Source: Aquimarina pacifica (GTDB lineage: Bacteria > Bacteroidota > Bacteroidia > Flavobacteriales > Flavobacteriaceae). Taken from it: DNA of 64,000 nt. Below the pieces are notes generated by a model. It had not been told where the DNA came from. It ran no database searches and was given only the letters and a program-made list of their open reading frames with translations. The stretch covers positions 1 to 64,000 of the forward strand of contig NZ_JACC01000041.1 in NCBI RefSeq assembly GCF_000520955.1, read 5' to 3'. Of this stretch, positions 17,568-26,329 are shown one piece after another. Positions within the stretch are counted from its first letter, which is position 1. Every line of letters begins with the position of its first letter. The position numbers were made by a program, and so were the translations under genes.

Positions 17568-18329
17568 GTACTATATTCTTTCTACTCTTAAGTCAAAATG
17601 CGTGTATATTTCACCTACCAAACATCTGATACCAATTTACCCCTATATAATGCGCATGTTGACTCGTTCTTTTTCGTCTAAATCCCTTGTTCATATATTC
17701 CGTATCTAAAGCTGCGTAATATAGTTTTAGCTTTTTTTAGATAAAAAAATAACATCGCCTGGATACGACATTATAAAAGTAAATCGGTAGTATGACTTTT
17801 ATGTCGCCATATTACTAATCCCAAAAAAAACAGGAACATATGTACTTTACATATTGCATCAACGTGAAACCTCCTTAGTTATTTTGAAGAGTATTTTTAA
17901 ATTGAATACTATTAAGTTAAAATTGCGATTTCTTCAGTGCATTGATCTTTTTGATAAGTAAATTTCTGTTTTTTATCAAAAAAATCGAAAACTCAACAAC
18001 AACATCGTTTTAATTGACTCAAGAAATAGGAGAGTCGCAAGAAAGAAGGAGTAAGGGAATGGTAATACTGTATCAATTTTTAATTGATAGAAAAGAACAT
18101 AGCGTATTACAATATAATTAACTGATTTCTGTTTTAGAGTTTTGTATTGCAAATTTTAATAAATATCCTGAATATTGTATTATTGTGGCACTGAAACCCC
18201 CATATTATGTATGTATAAAAACATACGCAAGTGATATGTTTTGCCTATATTTATAAGGTATCGTAGTTTTTTTAACCTAAATTTAACACCCCTAAAAAGT
18301 AACAATTTGCCAGCATAGCACATATACTT
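17568..18329. other. intergenic region, 762 bases
   Basis: Holds the 158-base MITE-like element at 17631-17788 and then about 540 AT-rich bases up to the sigma-factor gene. No protein gene was recognised. The sigma-factor promoter should lie in the last 100-200 bases, but no exact TAnnTTTG with a matching -33 box was found. Confidence 0.6.
17631..17788. mobile_element. MITE-like element with terminal inverted repeats
   Basis: A 158-base non-coding segment. The left end ACCAATTTACCCCTATATAA (then TGCG) is the imperfect inverse of the right end, whose reverse complement starts ACCGATTTACTTTTATAATG. The right 41 bases also occur inverted at 15613-15653. It has no coding capacity, as expected for a MITE or a palindromic intergenic repeat. 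No target-site duplication was confidently identified, so mobility is inferred. Confidence 0.45.
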
Positions 18330-18917
18330 ATGAACAACACCGAAGATCAAAAAATTCTAAAAGGTATCGTTGCCGGAGATGAGGGTGTATTAACCAAATT
18401 TTATAAGGACAATATAAAATATATTCGTCCTTATATTCTGAGAAACTCAGGTTGTGAAGAAGATGTAGAAGATGTGTTTCAGGATGGATTGGTATTTATA
18501 TATCAAAAATTAAAAGAGGACACTATAAAAATAGAACCTTCTTCATCTTTTCGTTCTTATTTCTTTGGGGTATGTAAAAATATCTGGAGAAATCGACTAC
18601 GAAAAAACAAAAGACTCGTGGTAACAGAAGATATGAGTGATGATGAGGAAATGATTGATCCAGAAGTATTAACAGATATAGAAGACCGAGATCGAGAACA
18701 TGTCTATCGCACACATTTCATGAATCTAAGTGATACTTGTCGAGAAGTTCTTAATCTGCTTTTTCTTGGAAAAAGTATGAAAGAAATATCAGAAACCACA
18801 GGATATACAGAAGGGTATACCCGAAAGAAAAAATTTGAATGCAAAGAATCTTTATTACAAATGATCGAAAAAGATCCTATATATCAGGAACTACATCAAG
18901 ATTCTGAAAAAGAATAA
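18330..18917 (+). CDS. RNA polymerase sigma-70 factor, ECF type
   Basis: A 195-residue ECF sigma factor. The region 2 helix is around NSGCEEDVEDVFQDGLVFIY (residues about 38-57), then RSYFFGVCKNIWRNRLRK. Region 4 (about 125-180) contains CREVLNLLFLGKSMKEIS and TGYTEGYTRKKKFECKESL, the helix-turn-helix for -35 recognition. A 5-base gap separates it from the membrane TPR gene, which probably acts as its anti-sigma partner. The target genes cannot be read from here; the TPR-CHAT gene about 5 kb away is one candidate. Confidence 0.9.
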   Translation: MNNTEDQKILKGIVAGDEGVLTKFYKDNIKYIRPYILRNSGCEEDVEDVFQDGLVFIYQKLKEDTIKIEPSSSFRSYFFGVCKNIWRNRLRKNKRLVVTEDMSDDEEMIDPEVLTDIEDRDREHVYRTHFMNLSDTCREVLNLLFLGKSMKEISETTGYTEGYTRKKKFECKESLLQMIEKDPIYQELHQDSEKE

Positions 18918-18922
18918 CCGCC

Positions 18923-19672
18923 ATGAAAAGAACTCCGGAAATATTTGATAAAATAGAAGGGTATCTTAATAACACTTTATCCGAAAATGAATATGCTGAT
19001 TTTGAAAAAGAAATAACAGCAAATCCCGAATTGGCTCAGGAAGTTGAAAAACATAGAGCATTACATACCATTTTAGGAGATACTGACACACTTGCTTTTA
19101 AGGAAAAGTTAGTAAAAATAAGTACTCGTATTAAGGAAGAAGAAGTATCGAACAATACGCCATCAAACAGGTTCGCGAATTATTGGAAAATTGCAGCTTC
19201 TATCGCAATTATTTTGGGGTTAGGAACTTTCTTCTGGTATACCTCAACATCTACTCATGACAAGACTAAGGAATTGTATCTGGCATACTACCAACCATTT
19301 CCTATAGAAGATGTTACTCGGGGAAATACCGACACCACATTGCAGCATATTATGCAACACTATTCAAATAAAAGTTATGACTCTGTAGTTACAGCATTAC
19401 GAGGGTATGCCAATTTAGCAAATCAGGAACCCCTACAATTGTATCTTGGTAATAGCTATCTTAATACTAATCAAGAAAAAAAGGCTCTTTCCTTATTCGA
19501 AAACATCCCAAATACCAGTACCTATAACGAAGTAGCGACTTGGTATATAGCACTTACACACCTAAAATTAAACCAACCGAAAAAGACGATTCGGTTACTC
19601 AAAAAAATCATCAGCTATGATGGCACCTATAAAACGAAGGCTTCTAATCTTTTAAAACGTTTATCAGAATAG
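18923..19672 (+). CDS. membrane-anchored TPR protein, probable anti-sigma partner
   Basis: 249 residues. A cytosolic N-terminus of about 85 residues (FDKIEGYLNNTLSENEYADF) resembles anti-sigma N-termini in which short helices bind the sigma factor. One transmembrane helix follows (YWKIAASIAIILGLGTFFWY), then a periplasmic part with degenerate TPR helices (QLYLGNSYLNTNQEKKALSL and TWYIALTHLKLNQPKKTIRL). It follows the sigma-factor gene by five bases. This is the layout of Bacteroidetes ECF sigma/TPR pairs. The anti-sigma role is inferred from position and topology; no zinc-binding HxxxCxxC motif is present. Confidence 0.7.
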   Translation: MKRTPEIFDKIEGYLNNTLSENEYADFEKEITANPELAQEVEKHRALHTILGDTDTLAFKEKLVKISTRIKEEEVSNNTPSNRFANYWKIAASIAIILGLGTFFWYTSTSTHDKTKELYLAYYQPFPIEDVTRGNTDTTLQHIMQHYSNKSYDSVVTALRGYANLANQEPLQLYLGNSYLNTNQEKKALSLFENIPNTSTYNEVATWYIALTHLKLNQPKKTIRLLKKIISYDGTYKTKASNLLKRLSE

Positions 19673-20163
19673 CACATACTATTACTCTATTTTTTCTTGC
19701 TCCTTTATTATACCCTTATAGCTTTATGATCTTAGTAGAGACAAAGATTACCCTTATGTAGTCATTTTTATATTATAATGTTAATAGAAGTAAACTCATC
19801 GTTTGCCTATGCTTGCGAGCGGTATTAGAAAGGGTGATCTATTTTATATATACTTCGAAAAAACTATTATAACGTCTGGTTTTTATAGATTGAAACAATC
19901 TATTACTCGCTTTACACATTAGAAATCTATTGCAGATACCTATCTAATTATATAGTATTAAAACTACTATTTTCTTGATTTCAATAGAATTCTGGGTTCT
20001 TTTTATCTGCATCAAAAATAGAAGTATGTAAATCAATATTGAAAAAATTACTTTTTTACCGTAACATTCTTTACGGTACTGACATATACTTATAACACCC
20101 CTTTTAGTATCAATTTTTGTAAACAACAACTGATATAACTCAGTTGTCAGTAAATAAAAAATT
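19673..20163. other. intergenic region, 491 bases
   Basis: AT-rich spacer. The only structure recognised is two short inverted repeats at 20057-20078 and 20126-20147 just before the HTH gene. A minus-strand open frame here has no family resemblance and was rejected. Confidence 0.6.
20057..20147 (+). promoter_or_regulatory. two palindromes upstream of the HTH gene, candidate operators
   Basis: TACCGTAA (20057-20064) faces TTACGGTA (20071-20078), and ACAACTGA (20126-20133) faces TCAGTTGT (20140-20147). Both have perfect 8-base arms and a 6-base spacer. The second ends 16 bases before the HTH start codon. The identical geometry suggests dimer-binding sites, possibly for autoregulation, although the two arm sequences differ. 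Confidence 0.3.
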
Positions 20164-20424
20164 ATGAACGTTATCAAGTACATCGAATTTATAGAGCGAA
20201 TCGATCAGCTGGTTCGTCTAAAAGCCACGGGAACACCTACAGAATTAGCATCAAAATTAGGGGTTTCGAAAGGAAAGCTCTATCGCATCATTAACACCAT
20301 GAAAGCACTAGATGCACCAATAAGCTATAATAATACGATTCAGTGTTATGTCTATGATGAAGCAGTAGACTTTAGGTTTGGATTCTTTGACAAAAAAGAA
20401 TTGAATAAAAAACAAAGCCCATAA
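20164..20424 (+). CDS. small helix-turn-helix DNA-binding protein
   Basis: An 86-residue protein that is mostly one winged helix: IEFIERIDQLVRLKATGTPT leads into ELASKLGVSKGKLYRIINTM (helix-turn-helix, about residues 27-46) and then PISYNNTIQCYVY (wing). It resembles the DeoR/YobV-type N-terminal HTH but has no effector domain. No family name can be given. It probably binds DNA as a dimer, perhaps at the palindromes in front of it. It ends 18 bases before the convergent acyl-CoA dehydrogenase gene. Confidence 0.75.
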   Translation: MNVIKYIEFIERIDQLVRLKATGTPTELASKLGVSKGKLYRIINTMKALDAPISYNNTIQCYVYDEAVDFRFGFFDKKELNKKQSP

Positions 20425-20442
20425 CTGAATGCTATCACCTGC

Positions 20443-21621
20443 CTATTTAAAAGCAGAAAGTCCCGTAATATCCATTCCGGTAATTAGCAAGTGGATATCA
20501 TGTGTTCCTTCGTAGGTAATTACACTTTCGAGGTTCATCATATGTCGCATAATGCTATACTCTCCTGTGATTCCCATTCCGCCTAGAATTTGCCTAGCTT
20601 CTCGGGCGATGTTTATAGCCATATCGACATTATTACGTTTTGCCATTGAGATTTGTGCAGAAGTAGCTTTACCCTGATTACGCAAAACCCCCAATCGCCA
20701 TGCTAATAATTGTGCTTTGGTAATTTCGGTAATCATTTCTGCTAACTTTTTTTGTTGCAACTGTGTGGCACCAATAGGTTTATCAAACTGTATTCGTTCT
20801 TTGGCATAGCGCAATGCGGTGTCATAGCAATCCATGGCAGCACCAATTGCACCCCAAGCGATACCATATCGTGCAGAATCCAGGCATCCCAGAGGGGCTC
20901 CTAATCCACTTTTACCTGGTAGCAGATTTTCTTTGGGAACCTTAACATTATCAAAAATCAACTCTCCTGTAGCAGATGCCCGTAAGGACCACTTATTATG
21001 TGTTTCTGGTGTTGTAAACCCTTCCATGCCCCGTTCTACCACTATCCCATGAATTCTTCCTTCTTCATTCTTAGCCCAGACTACTGCAATATCAGCAAAA
21101 GGCGCATTAGAAATCCAAAGTTTGGCTCCATTAAGAAGGTAATGATCTCCTTTATCCTTAAAATTAGTTGTCATTCCGCCAGGGTTAGACCCATGATCGG
21201 GCTCGGTAAGACCAAAACACCCCATAAATTCCCCCGATGCTAGTTTGGGCAAATATTTTTTTCGTTGAGCCTCAGAACCGTATTTCCAAATAGGATACAT
21301 CACAAGTGATGATTGTACAGAAGAAGTAGATCTTACTCCCGAGTCTCCGCGCTCTATTTCCTGCATAATCAAACCATAACTAATCTGATCTAAACCAGCA
21401 CCACCATATTCTACAGGAATATAAGGACCGAATGCACCGATTTCGGCAAGTCCTTTTATAATTTGTTTCGGAAATTCTGCCCGTTGAGCATATTCTTCTA
21501 TAATCGGGGACACATCTCGCTTTACCCATGATCGAGCTGCATCACGCACCATTTTGTGCTCATCACTTAATAATTCATCGAGATTATAATAATCGGGGGC
21601 TTCAAACAGATCTGGTTTCAT
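20443..21621 (-). CDS. gcdH: glutaryl-CoA dehydrogenase-like acyl-CoA dehydrogenase
   Basis: A 392-residue FAD flavoenzyme of the acyl-CoA dehydrogenase family. CFGLTEPDHGSNPGGMTT and LLNGAKLWISNAPFADIAVV mark the flavin and substrate domain; LDSARYGIAWGAIGAAMDCY, ARQILGGMGITGEY and the catalytic TYEGTHDIHLL (Glu about 371) are especially close to glutaryl-CoA dehydrogenase, which converts glutaryl-CoA to crotonyl-CoA and CO2 in lysine and tryptophan breakdown. No signal peptide; cytoplasmic. It may act with the saccharopine dehydrogenase-like gene at 980-2350, but the two are 18 kb apart. Confidence 0.85.
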   Translation of the reverse strand: MKPDLFEAPDYYNLDELLSDEHKMVRDAARSWVKRDVSPIIEEYAQRAEFPKQIIKGLAEIGAFGPYIPVEYGGAGLDQISYGLIMQEIERGDSGVRSTSSVQSSLVMYPIWKYGSEAQRKKYLPKLASGEFMGCFGLTEPDHGSNPGGMTTNFKDKGDHYLLNGAKLWISNAPFADIAVVWAKNEEGRIHGIVVERGMEGFTTPETHNKWSLRASATGELIFDNVKVPKENLLPGKSGLGAPLGCLDSARYGIAWGAIGAAMDCYDTALRYAKERIQFDKPIGATQLQQKKLAEMITEITKAQLLAWRLGVLRNQGKATSAQISMAKRNNVDMAINIAREARQILGGMGITGEYSIMRHMMNLESVITYEGTHDIHLLITGMDITGLSAFK

Positions 21622-22063
21622 TGCTTTCTTTCTAGGTATAGTATTGTTTTGTAAATGCTATCTCATCATATTCTATCATCATATTGCAGTATTATCAAAA
21701 CTACTACATATAAATGTGAAATAAATGTATTTAATCAAAAAAAAAGTTGATTTCTTAACTAAATACACATTCTAAATCTATCACACCCCTTAAAAAAAGA
21801 CAAATTTTTACAAAAATTAGTTAGATAATACATGTATTTTCATTCAAATTCCGTGTACTAATTCCGCAGTTCTTTCTTTTTTTCTACACAATACGATCCC
21901 TCCAAAAAAAATACACATTCCATTTAAAAACATACAAAAATCTATAAAACAACAGGTTACACTTCATTTACCACACACCACATTAGATCTGGCATAATTC
22001 TTCTATATACTCTTAGCGTAACACTAACCAAATTCAAACACGTTTAATTTAAAATTAAAAAAA
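21622..22063. other. intergenic region, 442 bases
   Basis: Divergent spacer between the acyl-CoA dehydrogenase gene and the small secreted protein gene. Very AT-rich. No gene and no exact consensus promoter was recognised. Confidence 0.6.
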
Positions 22064-22378
22064 ATGAAAAATTTATTTGTATTGCCAGCAGTAGCTTTTG
22101 GATTATTAGTAGGAGCACAAAACATTAATGCCAATGAAGTAGCTGTTATTGATGCTATCGAAGTGACTACACCGATTCAAGATAAATACATAGATCTTGC
22201 CGTAGAAAATTTACCTCAAACAGTAATTGATGCTGTAAGTACTGACTATGCGGGTGCAATTATCGAAAGTGCCGCTGCTAAAGAAGATGCTTCTGAGTTC
22301 AAGTTATTATTGAAGCAAGGAGATAAAGAAATGGAAGTTTTTTGTGATGCAAACGGAAAATGGATTAGCAAGAAATAA
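22064..22378 (+). CDS. small secreted protein, possibly PepSY-like
   Basis: 104 residues with an N-terminal signal peptide (KNLFVLPAVAFGLLVGAQNI, cleavage probably after INANE or nearby). The mature part has ENLPQTVIDAVSTDYAGAII followed by a KLLLKQGDKEMEVFCDANGK strand pattern, which recalls the half-domain of PepSY-like / beta-lactamase-inhibitor-like periplasmic proteins of Bacteroidetes. Function unknown. A stem with a T run about 170 bases downstream probably ends the transcript; the long 3' region before it holds nothing recognisable. Confidence 0.7.
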   Translation: MKNLFVLPAVAFGLLVGAQNINANEVAVIDAIEVTTPIQDKYIDLAVENLPQTVIDAVSTDYAGAIIESAAAKEDASEFKLLLKQGDKEMEVFCDANGKWISKK

Positions 22379-22546
22379 TTTTTTTATCCCCCTTTTACAC
22401 CATTTGAGTATTTGAACACAAAAATGGTAGTCCCAAAATACATAAGAGCAGTTATAGTAAGACAAATAACCAATCAAAAGTAGGCAACGACATATTTTGA
22501 ATAGCTGTTCTTACAACCAATACATTCGTTGTCTCAGTTTAGTAAG

Positions 22547-22581
22547 AAAGGAAGATGTTTCTCATACGTCTTCCTTTTTTT
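22547..22581 (+). terminator. terminator after the small secreted protein gene
   Basis: AAAGGAAGATG (22547-22557) pairs with CGTCTTCCTTT (22567-22577), one pair being G-U, and a T run to 22581 follows. It lies before the convergent methyltransferase gene. Confidence 0.7.
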
Positions 22582-22610
22582 GTATGTGAGACTTAAGTTT
22601 AAGTAAAAAA

Positions 22611-23324
22611 TTACATTTTGAGGTAAAAATCTTTAGTAAGATCTATATAAGCTTCAGTATATTGATGGCGCTCAAATTCTATAACCAGTTCATCTGTGAC
22701 AATCGCAGAAGTTTCTCTTCCAAAAAGCAACAAGCTTCTCTTAATTTCTGATGTTGGTGTCCCTTTCACTCTTGTAATTCTCTCTGGATATAATTGCACA
22801 TGAGATGCAAGAGAAATCATCCTTTCTTCTTCTGTATATGGCACAATCACAGCTAATTTTCCCACAGGAGACACTAGTTTCCCTGCACCTATAATCAGGT
22901 GCTCAAAAGGTAACGCATCTTCGAATCTTGCTAAATTGCGTTGCGTATCATGAGTTTGATATGCTTCGACATAAAAAGGCGGGTTACTAATTACCAAGTC
23001 ATACTGATCATCTATTTCTGACATAAACTCCTGAAAAGAGGCATGATAACAAAACAACCGATCCCCCCAAGAAGAAGCTTCAAAATTTTCTACGGCCTGC
23101 TCATACGCATCTGCGTCGATTTCAAGAGCATCAATAACTTCTGCAGACGACCGCTGCGCGGCCATTAGTGCCAATACTCCCGTACCTGTACCAACATCCA
23201 AAATCGACTGAACAGAATTTTCTATTTCTACCCACGCACCTAGTAGTACTGCATCTGTACCAATTTTCATAGCACAGCGATCCTGGTGTACTGTAAATTG
23301 CTTAAATTGAAATGGCTTCTTCAT
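22611..23324 (-). CDS. trmN: tRNA1(Val) (adenine(37)-N6)-methyltransferase
   Basis: A 237-residue SAM-dependent methyltransferase of the YfiC/TrmN6 group. It starts FQFKQFTVHQDRCAMKIGTD, a family hallmark. SAM motif I is ILDVGTGTGVLALMAAQ (about residues 41-57), and the N6-adenine catalytic motif NPPFY is near residue 113. It methylates A37 of tRNA1(Val) in the cytoplasm. It lies 78 bases after rimM on the same strand, so it may be the last gene of the rpsP-rimM transcript. Confidence 0.88.
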   Translation of the reverse strand: MKKPFQFKQFTVHQDRCAMKIGTDAVLLGAWVEIENSVQSILDVGTGTGVLALMAAQRSSAEVIDALEIDADAYEQAVENFEASSWGDRLFCYHASFQEFMSEIDDQYDLVISNPPFYVEAYQTHDTQRNLARFEDALPFEHLIIGAGKLVSPVGKLAVIVPYTEEERMISLASHVQLYPERITRVKGTPTSEIKRSLLLFGRETSAIVTDELVIEFERHQYTEAYIDLTKDFYLKM

Positions 23325-23402
23325 TATTATTAACTACAAAAATAGTACTTCAGAAATGGTGTGCATTTTATAGAAATTTATGGCTGCCCATTTGATATTC
23401 TA

Positions 23403-23927
23403 CTATAAATAAAGGTCAATCAAGCCTTCTGGAGTGTTCACATAGATTATCTTGGCCTCTTTATCTATTTTATCGATAAACTCATCATTCATAGGAATAA
23501 GAATTTCAATTCCTTTTCTGTCGATCTCAAACAATGCCTGTGCAGTACTATCATTCACAGAAGTAACAACTCCTACTTCTCCAAAAGATGTATCTACGAC
23601 CATAAATCCAATAACCTCATGATAATAAAATTGATCCCCTTCTAGTTTGGGTAACATTGTGAGGGGCAGATATAGTTCTGCTTTCATCAGATCATCGGCA
23701 TCCTCTTCGGTGTCAATATCCTCAAACTTTACTCGAAGTAAATCGCTTTTATGTAGTGAACTTTTTTCAATAAAAAATGGAACCAGATTATTGTTATAAC
23801 TAACAAATACTGATTCCATTCCTACATAACTTTCAGGTTCATCGGTATCTAACTTAATAAGTACCTCACCCTTAAAACTAAATTTACTTACGATTTTACC
23901 CAGATAGAAGCATTCTTCTTTCTTCAT
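23403..23927 (-). CDS. rimM: ribosome maturation factor RimM
   Basis: 174 residues, the normal RimM length. The N-terminal RimM domain (CFYLGKIVSKFSFKGEVLIK) is followed by the PRC-barrel (YYHEVIGFMVVDTSFGEVG, ending ILIPMNDEFIDKID). RimM binds S19 and assists maturation of the 30S head. It follows rpsP by 14 bases, the conserved bacterial order, and is surely co-transcribed with it. Confidence 0.93.
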   Translation of the reverse strand: MKKEECFYLGKIVSKFSFKGEVLIKLDTDEPESYVGMESVFVSYNNNLVPFFIEKSSLHKSDLLRVKFEDIDTEEDADDLMKAELYLPLTMLPKLEGDQFYYHEVIGFMVVDTSFGEVGVVTSVNDSTAQALFEIDRKGIEILIPMNDEFIDKIDKEAKIIYVNTPEGLIDLYL

Positions 23928-23941
23928 CGTTTATAACGCAA

Positions 23942-24475
23942 CTATTCTTCCTCGTTGCTAGTTTCTTCTGTTGTTACTTCTTCTGTAGCTGCTTCAACAA
24001 CTTCTTCTGTAGCCGCTTCTTCTACTACTGGAGCATTCGCTGCAATACGCTTAGCGTTTACTTCTTTCTCAGCTTCTAAAGCTTTTGCTTTTGCTGCTGC
24101 TTCAGCTTTTGCCAACTCATCTATTTTTGAGTTTACAGTACCTTCTTTTTCTGATAACCAAGCTTGGAACTTCTCTTCTGCTTGTTCCTCAGTCAATGCA
24201 CCTTTCTTTACTCCACCCGCAAGGTGATTCTTTAATAATGCTCCTTTATAAGACAAAATAGCTTTTGCTGTATCCGTAGGTTGCGCACCATTCTGTAACC
24301 ACTTTACTGCTCCATCAACATCTAAGTCAACATTTGCAGGGTTTACGTTAGGGTTGTAAGTTCCTAATTTCTCAAGGAATTTACCATCTCTTTTTGATCT
24401 AGCATCTGCTGCCACGATCCAGTAAAAAGGTTTCCCTTTTTTACCATGTCTCTGTAATCTGATTTTAACAGGCAT
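23942..24475 (-). CDS. rpsP: 30S ribosomal protein S16, with C-terminal extension
   Basis: 177 residues. The first 80 or so are S16 (PVKIRLQRHGKKGKPFYWIV, RSKRDGKFLEKLGTYNPN). The remainder is a low-complexity tail rich in Ala, Glu and Lys, ending in acidic TEEV repeats; S16 is usually 80-90 residues and long tails of this kind are common in Bacteroidetes. It binds 16S rRNA in the 30S body. It is the first gene of the rpsP-rimM operon, with a consensus promoter 47 bases upstream of the ATG. Confidence 0.95.
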   Translation of the reverse strand: MPVKIRLQRHGKKGKPFYWIVAADARSKRDGKFLEKLGTYNPNVNPANVDLDVDGAVKWLQNGAQPTDTAKAILSYKGALLKNHLAGGVKKGALTEEQAEEKFQAWLSEKEGTVNSKIDELAKAEAAAKAKALEAEKEVNAKRIAANAPVVEEAATEEVVEAATEEVTTEETSNEEE

Positions 24476-25058
24476 ATAAAATTAATTTTTGGGTTCTCGA
24501 CCCTGTTTATAATTAAGGGCGCAAATATAATCCTTTTTAACCAAAACGAATCAAATAGTAATCTTTTTATTTTTATAAAAACAAGAAAATCAATTAAAAA
24601 CACAAAAAATCAATGGGGTCCTACGCATATATCCTTTCTAGTTTTTTAATCTCCAAACACGGTCTCTAAAAAAATATAACGAAAAACGAACTGTCGATTT
24701 TATATATGTACGCCTCTAAAAGGTTAAACCATTCTAAAAAAAATGCTCTCACATTCGATTTTTCTGTAACAAATTAGATAACAATAATATAGTAATCTAT
24801 TGTCATTTCTAAAAAAGTACAAGTACAAAACATCTTATTTTCATGCACTTAAACGATAAAAACCAAAAACAACGAAGGAAAAGTTGAATATTTTTACATT
24901 TATAAATTAAAAATGTTATTTTTTGTGTATTTCATCGAATAAATATACATTTAATCGTGATAAAATTTGTTTTACTCCTGTTTTCAAGCTATGTTTGCAC
25001 CTATAAATCTCTATTAATTATGGTTTTTAAATAGAAATTATACCAAAAACCCCTAATT
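24476..25058. other. intergenic region, 583 bases
   Basis: Divergent spacer between rpsP and the lipoprotein gene. It holds the rpsP promoter at 24522-24555; the remaining 500 AT-rich bases showed no gene, RNA or repeat. Confidence 0.6.
24522..24555 (-). promoter_or_regulatory. Bacteroidota-type promoter of rpsP-rimM
   Basis: On the minus strand, TTTG (24555-24552), a 22-base gap and TATATTTG (24529-24522). Both boxes fit the consensus exactly. The leader to the rpsP ATG is about 40 bases and contains a small GGGT/ACCC stem. Confidence 0.6.
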
Positions 25059-25916
25059 ATGATTAAAAAAATTACGTACCTACTTATTGCCAGTCTATTA
25101 GTTTTAACTTCTTGTACTACAGACATAGAAGTTAATAACCCTGCGCTTCAGGCAAAAATTGATGGAGAAGTTTTTGTATCATCTATCAAAAAAGCAGTCC
25201 TATATGATGACGGAACTTTGGTTATAACAGGAAGCCACAATGGCAAAACAATCAGCTTTACTACAACCTCAGAAAAGGTTGGATCCTATAAAACAAGTCA
25301 ACAAACTATTAGCAAAATTAGTTTTGAGCAAAATCAAACTAAATTTGTTTCTAAAAACGACGAGTCTGACGGAACCGTAACTATCACCGAAATCTATGAT
25401 AATGAGATAACAGGTAATTTTTACTTCGACGATCTAAAAGATGATGACGGCAATACAATAAGTTTTAAAGATGGATGGTTTTACAGACTACCTATTGAAA
25501 ATGGTTTTATAGAAGATGAAACTGAAAATGAAGAAGATCAAAACATCAGCAACCCATGCTTACTTAACGCATCACTTACCGCATTGGTTAATGGTTCTGA
25601 AATGATTACTGATGATCATTCGGCAGTGCTTAACGAACTTAATGATGTATATTCTATTCGTATCAATGCTGCTAACGAAACTGATGAAATATCAATAGTA
25701 TTCTTGTCAAATGTGACACCTGGGACTTATGACCTATCAGGATCAGGAAGCTTTAGTGCTTCTCATAGTCTTAATAATGACAAATCTTCTGCATTATCCG
25801 GAACGCTAACAATTACAGAACATAACATAGATTCTAAATGTATTAGCGGAACTTTTAATTTCGAAACCAGAGGAGGGAATCAAATTACAAATGGAAGTTT
25901 TGATTTCGGATACTAA
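25059..25916 (+). CDS. DUF6252-like lipoprotein with two similar halves
   Basis: A 285-residue lipoprotein. The signal peptide ends in LTSC (Cys19). The first half (about 30-150, with LQAKIDGEVFVSS, GTLVITGSHNGKTISFT and GTVTITEIYDNEITGNFYF) matches the beta-rich DUF6252 pattern. The second half (165-285, with LTALVNGSEMI, ISIVFLSNVTPGTYDLSG and GTLTITEHNIDSKCISGTFN) repeats the same order of strands, so this looks like a tandem domain. Probably exposed on the outer membrane. Function unknown. A terminator lies about 95 bases downstream. Confidence 0.75.
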   Translation: MIKKITYLLIASLLVLTSCTTDIEVNNPALQAKIDGEVFVSSIKKAVLYDDGTLVITGSHNGKTISFTTTSEKVGSYKTSQQTISKISFEQNQTKFVSKNDESDGTVTITEIYDNEITGNFYFDDLKDDDGNTISFKDGWFYRLPIENGFIEDETENEEDQNISNPCLLNASLTALVNGSEMITDDHSAVLNELNDVYSIRINAANETDEISIVFLSNVTPGTYDLSGSGSFSASHSLNNDKSSALSGTLTITEHNIDSKCISGTFNFETRGGNQITNGSFDFGY

Positions 25917-26329
25917 AACAAGAAACAGCACCTGTACAGACATAGAATAAACAAAGCTAATTTGTACAAGCAAACACATATATTACCCCTATAATTACTC
26001 AACTTAACCGAAAAAGTGTTCATAAAAAAAATGAACACTTTTTTACTTATAAACCCTATCATAATCTTGTGTAGTGAAACTTACTACTCAAAAAAGCATT
26101 CTTCACATATACCCCTAGTTAATAATTCTGAATAACTTTTACAGATCGAATCCCTCCTTTTAAGTATTTTTGATTTTAATTACACTTCAATTACCAGAAA
26201 GGGATAAGACAGTATAGGTAGCACCTAGCTTTTTAGAAAAAATAATGGAATATGCTAATACTCTTTACCGTAGAACGTAAAAGAGGTTACGAACAATACC
26301 CCGATCAAAATTGAGTAAACTTATTTTTT
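25917..26329 (+). other. intergenic region, 413 bases
   Basis: Holds the lipoprotein terminator at 26011-26046 and the dnaE upstream region. No further gene was recognised. Confidence 0.6.
26011..26046 (+). terminator. terminator after the DUF6252-like lipoprotein gene
   Basis: AAAAAGTGTTCAT (26011-26023) pairs perfectly with ATGAACACTTTTT (26031-26043), with an A7 loop and a T run after. Confidence 0.85.

Noticed and set aside
19944..20183. Hydrophobic minus-strand open frame of 79 codons
   Set aside because: Lies in AT-rich spacer, overlaps the HTH start region and the palindromes, and shows no family motif.
24364..24603. Minus-strand frame reading through the rpsP start
   Set aside because: It runs across the rpsP promoter and start codon in another frame.
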